Positions 46,601 through 58,500 of a stretch of DNA of 64,000 nt are shown one piece after another; within the stretch, counting starts at the first letter, position 1, and every line of letters begins with the position of its first letter. The stretch spans positions 876,635-940,634 of the forward strand of contig JAAOMT010000617.1 of assembly GCA_016748015.1 (NCBI GenBank), given 5' to 3'. The notes below the pieces were generated by a model that had not been told where the DNA came from, made no database searches, and saw only the letters and a list, made by a program, of their open reading frames with translations. Position numbers and translations under genes: made by a program. The DNA is from Geosiphon pyriformis. Taxonomy: Eukaryota; Glomeromycota; Glomeromycetes; Archaeosporales; Geosiphonaceae.

Positions 46601-48204
46601 AAACATTATATTATACTATATTATTATTTAATTTTTTTTTAATAATCCCTGTATCTATAATCAAAAACATTGTATTGCTCTTAATGTTTTAGATACTAAA
46701 TAAAACTTTATATTTGTAATTATATTTTTATCTGCAAAAAAAACACATTCAAAAACAATAAATAATTCTTGGATTGCCAAATAATTACAAGCCATATATA
46801 AAAGACCAAAAAATTGTATTTGATGTGCCTAAATATTAAATTATTAATAAAATATTAATTTAGATAAATATTTTTTGTAATATATTTTTCACTATACTAT
46901 TATATTCATTTTTCTATTGGTTACTTTTTCAGAAATATAATAATTAATTTTGTTAAGTTTTTTTTTCTTATTATTGTCAAAGTCTGTTTCTAATATAGAT
47001 TGTGTAATTGATGTTATAGTATTATTAAAATTGTTATTTAACAAAAAACTGTTATTTGATGTTGGTATAATGTCCAGTTTGTATTCTATTTCAAAGAGAA
47101 TATGTATTTTAAAGGTTTATTTATTATGTAAAAGTTGGAAAATAAAACTGTTTAAATAAATTAATAATTTACAATTCTTTTATTTTATTAATATTGTTAT
47201 CTAAAAATTTCTTTTTTGTGAAATAATAAAATTTTTTTCTTGGATCTAATACAGTACAAAGCATTATAGTTGTATTTGTTTTAAAGTAATATTTAACCAA
47301 ATTTTTTTTTGCTGTCCTAGCTGCTATAATAAATCATAAATTTAATATTAAATATGTTAAATAAATAACTAAATAAATACAATTGAAATTGTAATGCTTT
47401 ATCAAATTTATTATTATTAATCATGTTGAAGACATGATTAAAAATAATATTAAAAAAGGGAATAATTGAAGAAACAGTATTATTTAAACTGGCTAATATT
47501 TTGATTATAATATTTTTAAATAGTTCAAGAAATTTAGCAATTTTATTAAAAACAGCCTATTGATTATGTAAAATAACATATTAATAAAGGTCAATATAAG
47601 TGCTAATAAAGATGTTTAATGCTTATAAATTTATAGTTGGAATTTTTGTATTTAAAATATACTGAATCAAAAATAAATAATTTGTTAATTTAAGAAATAA
47701 CTTATTTCTAATCATATTGTAAGTAGAATTCTATCAAGTAAAACAATTCAGAATGAGTTTATAATATTTAATTTAACATGTATTACAGACATTTTAAGGA
47801 GCTCAAACCATTTGAATAAAGTATAAATTGCAGAGTTAAGTTTTTTAATCTTTAATTTATACAAAGTTTACATTAAAAAAATATTAGGTAAATATATTTG
47901 GTTTGGATTTTTAATAAATATCTTAGAAACATTATTCTTTATTTTATCTAATACTGTCTGCATTGCTAAATTTAAAATATTATCAAAGTATTAAAATCAA
48001 AAGTTTTCTGAGTTTTATTGAATGTTTTTTTCTTCTAATTTTTTTGCTAATTTTTTTATAAAAGTACTATTATTTGTGATATTATTAAGAGTAATGGCAA
48101 GAAGCTGTCAAAAAAAAATTAAATTATAACTAATAAAATTAATAATAAACTTGTATAAAAAGAAGATATATATAACTTTTTCTTAAACTTTTTTTTATCT
48201 TTTT

Positions 48205-48547
48205 GGCTGAAAATTTGATTCAAGACAATAATAAAAACCACTTAAGTTAATATTAAAAAAACGTGGTTTTCAATAATATAAACACTGTAATAACTTTGAG
48301 TCTTAAATAATGCTAATGCCGAAAATTCAGCTTTGAAACAATAATGAAAACCAACTTAAATTAACATTGAGAAAATGTAATTTTTAATGATATAAACACT
48401 GTAATAACTTTAAGTTTCAGATAATATTAATGTTAAAAATTCAGTTCTAAGACAATAATAAAAACCAACTTAAGCCAACATTAAAAAAACACGATTTTTA
48501 ATAATATGAGCACTATGATAACTTTAAGCCTCAAATAATATTAATAT
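48205..48547. repeat. Three tandem copies of a ~113-bp unit
   Basis: Copies begin near 48205, 48318 and 48432. The landmark ACAATAATaAAAACCA recurs at 48225, 48338 and 48452 (113 and 114 bp apart). Each copy also has AAACACTGTAATAACTTTAAG-like and CTCAAATAATaTTAATG-like blocks. It lies inside the hAT relic and has no open frame. Confidence 0.85.
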
Positions 48548-48648
48548 ATTACATAATATGCCAATCTTATTATTGGCTATTAATTAAATTAAATTTATGC
48601 AAAAATATACATATATATTTTTGATATAATTCTATAATTTTTTAATAC

Positions 48649-49312
48649 TGTTATGGTTAAAACTTATATTTCTTATTAATTATCACATGTATTAACCACT
48701 GATATTATATAAATTAGCCACACTATTTTTAGATAGTGATCATTAACCTGATTATTAACTTAGTTGTTGATCTGATTATTGACCACTTTTGATAGCTATA
48801 TAAGCAATGAATCTCTTAGCTGTAGAAAAACATGTTCAAAATAATCAAAAATAAATAAAATAACAATTTTTATCTCAATCATTCTCTTATCACTAATTTC
48901 TCTTTCCCTATTTTCAAGTATTCAAACATTTTGGAATAAAAGATTACTTGTTGGTTAATTCTTATCTTTTTTTTGAAACATATAAGTATAGTATTTGAAG
49001 ATTATTAAATAAAACGTGACTGAAAAGCACATTTGATACTTGATATTGAATTTTAAGAGCACTGATATGAGGCATAGAATTATACCAAGTGTAATCATTT
49101 GTTAACAACACAGACTATCTCTCTACCTTCAGATTCTCCAGTTACCTTTTGAAAAGAATAACAACTGAGATATTTCATGAGACTGATCTTGCACATTGAA
49201 TCCATACTTATTTAATTCACTCTTTGAAGTTGAATTCTCTTTGATTATTTCCATCACCCTACAATCCTGTTCTCCCTTGCTATCTGTTAGCTTGTTACTC
49301 CAACCTGTAACA
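48649..49312 (+). repeat. Solo LTR of family D
   Basis: 664 bp, TGTTATGGTTAAAAC...CAACCTGTAACA, flanked by the 4-bp repeat ATAC (48645-48648 and 49313-49316). TATA-like CTATATAAG at about 48795, U3 12-bp repeats before it, AATAAA-type signals after it. The 4-bp duplication agrees with the size seen for element B. No internal sequence is attached. It is better preserved than the copy at 4633-5370. Confidence 0.85.
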
Positions 49313-50284
49313 ATACTTTAAAAAATTTGTTTGTAATGTTTATTCTATTATGTTGTTTTACTCATTAATTCAAAATCAATTATTGTTTAATATAATAAGT
49401 AATAATGAAAACAAAAGATTTATTATTAAAAAATATTTAGAGATTTAATATAAAAAAAATTTTAAACTTAATAGTATCTAAGTATACTTATCATATTATA
49501 AATATAGATAAAAAAAATAAGATATTTCATAATAAAGATAGTACTTACTCTTAATTTTTGTCTACCCAAGATATAAAGTTCTATAATTCTATTCTTAATT
49601 GTATTAGCACAAACAAGTTGAAAAATAGGTTTCAAATATTAGAATATTTTGATTAATTCAGGATCTTCTACTATAAAGAGTAATTGCTAGTGGTTAATAA
49701 ACCAAATAGTAATCATATTATAAAGTTTTTTATTATTAATATTAATATCAATTACTACAGAAAACTAAAGCAGTTTCTAATTAAATTGGCCAAAAATCAT
49801 AAAAAAAATAGCAATTTTATCTGTTAAAACATTTTTTCAATTGATTTGTAATCTTTTTAAACATTTTGTTTTTTCTTATTATATTCTTCTATTGTAATAT
49901 ATACTGTTTAGTAAGAAATCTCTAAATAATATTATAAGAATTTGATAGTATTCATAGTTCTATAAAAAAATAGTTTATACACATATTTTGAGACTGTATA
50001 TTTAGCTGTTTTTTTTCTTTTGTTTATTCAAACTTATTAAAATAGTCTTATACTTTACTTTAAAAACTATATTTACCAAATATATTAATATTTAAACTAT
50101 TTGAATTATTAAATTTTATTATTTCAGATTTTGAATTTTTGGTAACATTGAATATTGTTGACAATAAATTTATTTTGATAAGTTAAAAAGTAAAATTGTT
50201 ATATGTACATAGTTTTATATATCTTTTTAATTGATTATAGTAATTAAACAAAATAATGATTAATAAACAAGTAGTACAAATTAT

Positions 50285-50485
50285 ATTTTTTTTTAATTCT
50301 ATTAAACTTAAACAAATTTGTAAACTTTAAACCAAACTTAAACAAATTTATGAACTTTGAACCAGACTTGAATTGAACTTAGACTTGTCAAAAAGATTTA
50401 ATATTAAACTTGAATCAAACTTATTTTGAAAAATTGGTTTAGTTCAAGTTTAGTTTGTAATTTAAACCAAACTTGAACAACACCC
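50285..50485 (-). repeat. Right terminal inverted repeat of the hAT element
   Basis: Reverse complement resembles 46405-46600, with repeated AACTTGAAC/AACTTAAACAAATTT subterminal motifs. Confidence 0.65.
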
Positions 50486-50519
50486 AATATTTGATTCAGT
50501 TTAGTTTAATTAGAATCCT

Positions 50520-51195
50520 AAGTGGCTTCTCAAAACAATTAATTAATAAAAAAATTTTCCTAATTATCTGAGTTTTAATTATTGTTAATTTGCTTTCTAT
50601 TATTAACAGATTGATATTTAAAGCAAAAGATTTTTTAATGGCCACTTTAACTAAAATTTTTACTATTTTAAAGTTAATTCATTTTTTGTTCAAGAGAATA
50701 TTAAAAGAAGATAAAAAAAACCAATTTCTTTATTCATATTAAATTTGAGAAAACCTAAAGAGAAGTCACAATATATATTACTAATTACTTTCTTGGCTTT
50801 AAAAGTAACAACAGCTAAATCTAAAAGAAACTCACCATTTATGTCTTTTATAATATTATTGTTTTTATTATTATTAAACTCACTGTCTAAATTTGAGTAC
50901 ATATTATTAAAACCAAATTTGATCAACAATATATTTTTCTTATTGCCAAAGTATTTAATATTATTAAGAATTATCTTTTTTTTTAAACAAAAAAACTATT
51001 AGCAAAATCATAAAAAGTCTTTTTGAACATTTTTTTTTTAAATATATTACTGCTTAAAGCAGTTCTTAAGTCTATAACAAAAAAGTTATTAAGTTAAAAA
51101 ATATTAAAAAAAAACAATAAGAAAAATTTAAAACTTTTTTTTCAAAAGTAGATTCTTTAGAAAATTTTGGACATAAAAAAGAAAAAAGTTTTTTA
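50520..51195 (-). pseudogene. LINE-alpha 5' end and ORF1 start, decayed
   Basis: 50590-50700 aligns with the SFALDI-encoding part of LINE alpha-2 ORF1 (57930-58030), and 51130-51195 aligns with the LINE 5' end (TTTTTTCTTTTTTATGTCCAAAATTTTC on the minus strand, given here as a decayed match). The 79-codon ORF at 50690-50929 is a remnant of the ORF1 N-terminal region. Truncated on the left by the hAT element. Confidence 0.6.
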
Positions 51196-51699
51196 TATTT
51201 TATCCAAATTTTTAAAATTTATTATGCTAATTAAACTTATCATTAAATTAAATTAAAATAAGTAAATTTTCAAAAATAAAACACAAGATTTTAAAGTTGA
51301 ATATTTTTTTTAAACTATAATTATTTCTATATATATATATTTTTAGTTTTATAAAATTGTTTTTAAAAGCTTATTATTTTTATTTTTTTATATTGTTCTG
51401 TTATTATTAATTATTTTATATTATTTTATGTTATTATTAGTTGTTTTATATTATTGTATATTATTTTTTATTATTATATATTAATTAAGTATTTTTGTAA
51501 TTAATTAGTTTTATATAAATAATAATATTAATAATTTTTAAAAAAAAATAGTTTTTTTATTTTTTTTATTTTTTGGTTATTTAAACAAAAATAAAAAAAA
51601 TTGTTAAAAAATAATAGCTTAATTATTAATTTATTATTAAAATTTAAAAAATTTTAAATAAAAAAAATTTTTATTTAAAGTTAAAAATATTTTATTAAT
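51196..51699. other. AT-rich DNA, nothing recognised
   Basis: Low-complexity A/T sequence including TTATTTTATATTATT-like short repeats at 51390-51490. It separates the 3' tail of LINE alpha-2 from an older LINE 5' end. Confidence 0.5.
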
Positions 51700-51833
51700 A
51701 ATTTTTTTTATTTATTTATTAACAAGTGCAGCCCAACCAAAGCCTAGAATAAGTTATAAAGAAAAGTAGCTAACTAAACATGGTTCATGCATTTGCTACA
51801 TGTAACCAGCCACTTGAGCCAATCAAGGCAACA

Positions 51834-54800
51834 CTACACACTTATAGAAACACTAACCCTATAAACAACACCAGACAAAAACAAGAACCTATCCTTAAAA
51901 CCGAAACTGACATCAAGAGAATCCAACACATCAGTAAAACGAACCATGCCAACTGAGAGAGACAGAGCACCCACACCAAGAGCACTGGTCACAACAACAT
52001 TATTACCAATCAAACTACTTCTCTCCATGTCAGACCTGAACTTGGTTCTAAAAAGCCAGAGGTTCATCCTATGACTCTCAGCCAAATGACGGACGAAATC
52101 TACCATCACAAAGGCTGCTTTCTTCTTGTCACTGAGAGAAGCAATGGCCTTATCCATCCAACTCTTGAGAACAAATCCCTTGCAAAAAACAGAATACAAA
52201 CCAACATCAGACACCCCCAAAGAGAAATCTTGTAACACAAAAGAAGGTGACAGTAGATTAAGACCCATTAGAGTTTTCCACAAACTACCAAAGTCACCCA
52301 AAATATCTGACCGCACAGAAGCATCCTTAACACAAATAAAGCCGTGATTGGGGAGTTCCACATCACCACAAAATAAACATGACACAACAGGATAATCCTT
52401 ATTATACAACCTCTTTCAAATAGCAACAGGCAACTTGAAATGAACAGTTTTTATGAAGTACGTACAAAGAGCAGCAATGGCTCGACACGTACTCCCAGAG
52501 AGCATATGAGAGTCAGGGTGCCAAACTAGAGTGGTACTATTCCAATCAACAACCAGACCAAACAAACAAGACAAAACTCCTTGGCCAGGACCCACCTCTT
52601 ATTGAAACTTGTAAATGGAATGAAAAATGTCACATACAAAATGGTGGGCATTACCAGAAACTGGCCTGTCATCAGCAACCACATATCTACAATTAATCCT
52701 GGCAGGGAGAAAGACCCTAGAGTGTACAGCTTGTTCAGCAAAAACATCAGCCATAACATTACCAGTAATGCCAGCATGACCTTTAACTTTAATCCAATGA
52801 ACAGTCAGATCTTTGGATTTAATCAAATCAACCACATGGCACCTTTCTATCCAGCAACTATTGTGACAATCCAGCTGCAAGAGACTCAATTCGGCCACAC
52901 ATGTATCGATAGCTGCTTGACTATCTGTGTGCAAAACCACTGAAACAGAGGCAAGAACGCACTCCAGAGCCAGGACAACAGCCTGTAATTCAGCCAGGGT
53001 TGAAGACAGCACATCATGTACTTCCACCCCTAAACCTTTGTTCAAGCTAGGAAAATAAGCAGCAGCACCACATGCCACCTGAAACATACCCAAGCCTCTA
53101 AGAGAACTGTCAGTATAAACATCAATCTCATCAGCCCACAATCCATGAATCTTCTCATGGATATCGGCAAAAGACGTCAAATCTAAAACACTAGTACAGA
53201 CAGAAGCTAAACTCACAGGAGAGGGAGCATGCAAACAATTATTCAAGTAAGTAGAGGCCTTCAAAAACCATAAAGGCACGGGGCCTCTAAAACCAAGCCT
53301 TTTCCATTGGCAAAACATATGCCAACTAACAACAAAACCATTTTTGTCCAGAAGTTGGTTACCATATGCCACACCAGTAATTTTCAAGGAGCGAACCACA
53401 TTGAAATACAAAGAATCACCCAATACCAACAACATTGGGAAATGGCCAGGAAAGCAAAAGGCATAGGGAAGCCTGTTATCTAAAGATAGCTTGTTGTCAA
53501 GAAATATATGAACCACACCCACCAGAAAATTGTTTAAAGTGTTCACTCTTAGCTTAACAGGATATTGAAGAGGATTCAGCAGAGTCCAGCACAAAACCTG
53601 CAAATCCAAAAATCAATGTTCGAACAGTCAGCCAAGAATTTCAGAAGAATTTGCAAATTGCACAATGGAAGCTACCTTGCATTCAGCTTGCAACTGTTCA
53701 AAAGATTTCAGTCCATAAAGAGAGAGGTGGTGCAACACCTCATTGGGAAAGTCTCTCGGCAAATTGGCTTTCGACCTAAGACCTTTTCTAATTAGAACAT
53801 CCCATTTTAGACATACAGCTTTGGAAACAAAACTAAACTGTGTTTGATAATTGACTATGGGCTGCAAAACAGCTGAAACCAGATAAAAGAATTGTTATTA
53901 GAGACAGCCTTCTGGAAAACCATGTTTAAGAAGAACCTAACATCTGAATTGGCTTTGGCAAGACTCGGCTTAAATAAGCCATCAGTGGACAAGAAAATAC
54001 CCAAATATTGATGACCTACACCAGGATTGGCAATAGCAATAGCCTGGCCATTGATGGATAAAACAGGAACCCCTACTCTTTTGTTGATAGGAATGGCAAC
54101 CATCTTCTCGTTGTTTATGTTAATGTTATTGATGAGGAAAAACTCACTGGCCACATTAAAAATATGCTGTGTAAAGGCTTGCCCATTTCCCATCCAAATA
54201 GTGTCATCGACAAAGGCACCAGCCATGAAAAAAGAAGTCATACCCCTATTAGTCTCAATCCTTCCAGTCTTTGTCACAAAGTTTGAATTAATCCGATAAC
54301 CACACAAATAATTTTGTCTCACAACTTCACATAACAAGGGGTTGTAAAAAATTTTCCATAGAAGAGGTGAGAAAACTTCACCCTGATCCAAACCATCAAG
54401 AACTTTGTATCCATTAGAAAGACCAAAATCTGTCATAACTCTGTTGAAGCAATTGTTGTGAATGTTGCCAAAAAACTTGATAAACTTGCCACACATTTTG
54501 ATACGATGTAAACTAGCTTCCAAATGAGACCAACCAACAGAGTCATATGCTTTGTGCATGTTTTGAAAAACCAGCTAAAGTTCACAGTCTTTTTCCAAAA
54601 CATCCTCTACAATTAAACTTACAGCCAAAATTGGTGACTGAGTAGAAGTGCTTTTGAGAACAGAAAAGTTGTTACCGTGGAGAACATCAAACTTACTACA
54701 AACAAGAGAGATCCTGTCTGAGAGAACTTTTAACAGAATCTTTCTGGCCATCTCAATCAATGTAATAGGCCATGTATTCAACAAAACACCATCCCAATCA

Positions 54801-56518
54801 TAAGGCTTAGGAATCATGGACACCCAGGCCTCCTTTCAATGGACTAGAACATTACCAAAACACAAACAAGAGTTCAGCAAAGACAACAAACACTCCAAAA
54901 CCAAACATCTAGCATGTTTCCAAAGTTCATTGGTGATACCAAAAAAACCAGCAGCTTTGCCATCAGGAAGATTGCTTATAACCAAAGACATCTCACATAT
55001 GGTAATATTACACATAACCTGACTAAAGGCACCATCATTAACATAAGCCAAAGGGGCATATTGTTGTGCCCAAGAACCAGACAGAACAGAAAGAACATTC
55101 TACTTTCTGGTCCAATTAACCATAATGTCATCCACTTTGAGCTTCACTTCATTAGGTTCCAAAATAAAAGAGTCACTAACAACCAAATGGTCTAGAACAA
55201 CTTTGCAAAAAGGCTGCTCCAAGATGCTCTGAATCATCTCATCTTTGTTTGTATTGAACATTTCCATACGCTTATCAATCGTGTCTCTAATAGCAAATCT
55301 TTTGGCCACTTCAGATTCATAATATTTGGACTTTCTATATTGCTTTCTAACTTTCAAAAGATGACTTATCAAGCCAGCAGAACTCACATCATCTCTGACC
55401 ATACCAAGAACTTTGGAAGCTTCAGAAGAGTCAACTTTAAACCAAGTATCAGCCAAACAATTAAAGTCCAACATATCATTCAGTTTCATCATTTTTAATA
55501 ACTTGGCAACCAACAGCTCTAACCTGGAAAACTTAGAAGAAAGTTTATTCTTAGCACAATCAAATTCACTATACTAATGTCTTAAAAATTTTTTTTCAGC
55601 AGAAGCAGTCATGGCTTCAGCTAGCACCCCCCACATTCCATCCAAATTGCCACCATCCTCAGCCATCTTGAACCTATCCAGAGAATCCAAAAGTGCACAC
55701 TCAGAAAGTTCTTTAAAATGCGCCCACTTTTTCTTATTAGCATCTTTAACCTTAAACTTCCAGTGATCCTTATTAGCATGCTTGTAGATGCTGTTCAAAC
55801 GAGCATCCAGAAGACCATCCAGCCCAATAGACATTAAGACAGCCAAGTAATCCGTGTCAAAAAATTCCAAAACAGAACTAACTTCACAATCCATAACAGC
55901 TGAAATCAAAAAGTCACTAACTAGAATATAGTCCAAAACCTTGCTAACACTTTTTGAATTGCTCCAAGTAGAAATCCTAGTTAGAGAGTGGCCACCAAAA
56001 ACATTAACTAGACCCAAATCTAAACATTTTCTAAGACTCGTCCCCTTGACTGAATTATCTTCATTAAAATCCCCACCTATAACAACAAAAAAACTTTTGT
56101 TGACAATATCAGCAATGAATAAATTAATAACAGAAGCCTGAGCAAAATGGTCACCATTAGACGCACAGGCATAAAGCCCAATAACAGACACAGAAAGCTT
56201 GTTCTTGAACAAAAGATGAATTGAAAGAACTCTGCCTTTTACCTCCTCAACTTTGGAAACATGACAAACCAGAGAATTGTTCACAAAAATGGCCACACCA
56301 GCCCCTTGAAACCCAACATCCAGACCAGACGTAAAAACCCAAACACTCTCAAACCTTTTTATGATCCATGGTTGTGAACTGGAACACAACTTGGTTTCTG
56401 TAACAATTAAGATCAAACTACCAGATTCCTTATGCCAGTAAAAAATGTCTTCCTGTTTTGCAGGTTTGTTCATTCCCCTAACATTACACGTGGCAATTTT
56501 CCAAATAAAACTGGTCAT
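51834..56518 (-). pseudogene. LINE alpha-2 ORF2 (APE endonuclease, RT, RNase H, C-terminal Cys motif)
   Basis: ATG at 56518 overlaps the ORF1 stop. APE endonuclease (55574-56518): IATCNVRGMN, VTETKLCS, VIGGDFNED, VLDYILVSDF. RT (55513-53855): MIPKPYDWDGVLLN, MARKILLKVLSDRISL, GLDQGEVFSPLLW and GAFVDDTIWMG (FVDD catalytic box). RNase H (53609-52599): VDVYTDSSLRGLG, ELQAVVLALE, LHTDSQAAID, IKVKGHAGITGNVMADV. C-terminus (51834-52409): CLFCGDVELPNHGFIC, a CxxC...HxxxC finger. Frame is constant to 53855 with stops near 55571, 55097, 54833 and 54572; it then shifts near 53860, with stops near 53625 and 52596. Confidence 0.87.
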
Positions 56519-58376
56519 TGTGACAAAGAGATAACTGAAGAACCTGAGCCAGCACACAACTGATCCAACTTAGCCAAAATTGAACCAACAGAGATGTTGA
56601 GGGCAACCAACTTCGATTCCAGACTACCAACTTTAGAAGTCAGGACTTTGGAACTACTCAGACCCAAGAGTGAATTAGCAACACCCAAAGAGAAAGAAGT
56701 AGGCTGGACAACAAGATTATCAACTGCCATGTCAAAATCCAAGTCGGAGTTTGTAACCATAAGAGAAACAGGAGATGGGAACTGAGAAACAACCACAGAA
56801 GGAGCCATTTGAGAAAAAGGCACCAAGGATGCTGAACCAATATTGTTAAGATGAGAAAAAATGTTCAAAATTTGTTTAGACAAAAGCTCCACAGAGCATT
56901 TCAGAAGCACCAAGTGAGCACTCAAAGAAGAATTAACTACAGGTAGAGAGAGAGGTGCTCCACCTGAACTCAAAGCACCAGAGGGCAGGAAACTGGAACC
57001 AGAACCAGCATGAAAACCATGAGAGACCGAAGCAACTGAAACCACTTGAGCCCAAGATTTGCCACCAAAGACAACAGGACAAGAGATTAGTACCTTCTTC
57101 TTTGCATACAATTTGGCCAGTTGGAGACAATTATCTAAGTTGGCAGGCCTTATAAAAAACTTTGAAAATTTGAGGGCTGATGCAACCTCAGCATCACATT
57201 CCAAGGCAAAATGACTGAACTTCCCACACCATTCACAGCAAACCAAATCCAGCCTAGCCCATAAGAGTTTTACACCACCAAAGATTGGCTCTGTGCAAAA
57301 AGCTAACTCCAAAATCTCATCAAAATCAAAACAAACAACAGCATAGTGGACCCTATTACCAGTTTCCAATGACTGATTTATGGCACAAGTTTTTCCACCA
57401 GCCCTTTCAAGAAGATCCCCAAGATCATGAGCAGTAATTTCCACCAGCAAAGTAAACAAAAACACCCTGAACTGATCCCTAGATGCCCAAGTTTCACGAT
57501 CACCCACCACTATAGCCACACAAACCAAGTCTTTACCAATTAGGAAAGACCACCTAGCAGCCAAAGACACAATCTGTTCCAGTTTGGCAAATTCTACCAC
57601 AGCCTTTTGCCATAAACCAATCAACTGGATTTTGATTGACTCAATTTTTCCAAACTCGGATACTGCAGCAATGATCATTTTCTTCAGCATATCCATGGGA
57701 ATTTCCTTGATTACTACAGTCTGATCTGAATGAATTCCTTGTCTCTTAAGATCGCTGTTTACTATGATGTTATTTTTTTTGGCCAATAATGCAGCCTTTT
57801 CCATGCTTTCTGATGAAGTAAACATTGATCTGATGATTTTTTCAAATTTTGAGGGAGTAGTGGCCCCCCAAAACCATTAATACCTGAAAATAATTTCCTT
57901 ATGACCTGAGTTTTAGCTGTTGTCGATTTCTCTTCTACAGCCGAAAAATTGATGTCCAAAGCAAAAGATTTCTTTACAGCTACTTCCATCTGAGTTTTAA
58001 CAATTTTGGGGTCCACCCACACCTTTTTTAAAGAGAAAAACAAATAGGAAGGAAGAGAAACTTCTTTCTTATCATCTATGTTATAATTAATAGAGCCGAA
58101 AGGGGAACCAATAGCCGCACCAGTATTGAAATGCTTCACATTAGACATATTCATTTGGGAGTCAGAAGTGGCTTTACCATCAAAGGCTTCTCCATCTGTA
58201 TCCATGCTAGTAAGTTGTCCATCCACACTAACAGACCTACCATCTTTGAGATTCTTATTCACACTTGAAAGTTTAACACCACTGAAAGGCTTTTTGACTT
58301 TTTGAATTGAACCACCACCAACTGAACTAGCGGTCAAAACTTTGGCAGATCTTCTCTTAGCACTAGGATCACTCAT
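56515..58376 (-). pseudogene. LINE alpha-2 ORF1 (RNA-binding, Gag-like)
   Basis: Start chosen at ATG 58376 (MSDPSAKRRSAKVLTAS) because it aligns with the alpha-1 start; the frame is open further upstream to 58439. It has the SFALDINFSAVEE and RKLFSGINGFGG blocks, then a one-base loss in a C/G run near 57868 shifts the frame. The second piece (56515-57825) holds the RRM-like VVIKEIPMDMLKKM, AVSEFGKIESIKIQL, KAVVEFA, and the intact zinc knuckle CEWCGKFSHFALEC (CX2CX4HX4C). A Ser/Leu-rich tail ends VISLSQ. Single indel apart, the best ORF1 in the window. Confidence 0.85.
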
Positions 58377-58500
58377 AGTGGCAGCTGGTCCAACAACAAA
58401 AGGTTTGATTCTTGTGAAATAGTGGAAAACAGTATGCAAAAACAGAAAAAACTTCTTTCAAAATTTTACTCTTTTTTAGGAATTTGGGACAAAGGAGAGA

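Larger units (their letters stand above)
47180..49700 (-). pseudogene. hAT transposase remnant
   Basis: Fragments in the right order on the minus strand. Near 49530-49690: LVEDPELIKIF and LKPIFQLVCANTIKNRIIELY, the N-terminal hAT pattern VEdp.F...L.yL.P.y.lPsr.T....i..lY. Near 47710-47745: NCFT..NSTYNMI, from TRWNSTYxML. Near 47480-47560: FLELFKNIIIKILASLNNT, then SIIPFFNIIFNH. Near 47230-47260: TIMLCTVLDPRKKFYYF, matching the ALDPRyKl.yF motif. Stops and frame changes throughout. A tandem array and an LTR have inserted between the first two fragments. Confidence 0.65.
46405..50485 (-). mobile_element. Decayed hAT-type DNA transposon with long terminal inverted repeats
   Basis: The ends are inverted repeats: 46405-46600 and 50285-50485 pair over about 190 bp (GTTTGGTC..TTTGGTTTAA against GTGTTGTTCAAGTTTGGTTTAA) and are crowded with AACTTGAAC/AACTTAAAC-type subterminal motifs. 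Between them lie minus-strand fragments of a hAT transposase. Without the nested LTR (48649-49312) it is about 3.4 kb, a normal hAT size. The 8-bp target duplication could not be recognised with confidence. Confidence 0.7.
51700..58500 (-). mobile_element. LINE alpha-2, non-LTR retrotransposon (APE-RT-RNase H)
   Basis: Same structure as LINE alpha-1 but minus strand and about 6.8 kb: 5' end near 58500 (TTTTTTCTCTCCTTTGTCCC), ORF1, ORF2, and a 3' tail of TAAATAAATAAAAAA near 51710. Frames are better preserved than in alpha-1 and the zinc knuckle is intact. AATTATTA occurs on both flanks, but in such AT-rich DNA it is weak as a target duplication. A frameshift in each ORF and several stops make it defective. 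Confidence 0.88.

Noticed and set aside
48205-48547. CRISPR array
   Set aside because: Long contiguous tandem units without spacers, in a eukaryotic contig.
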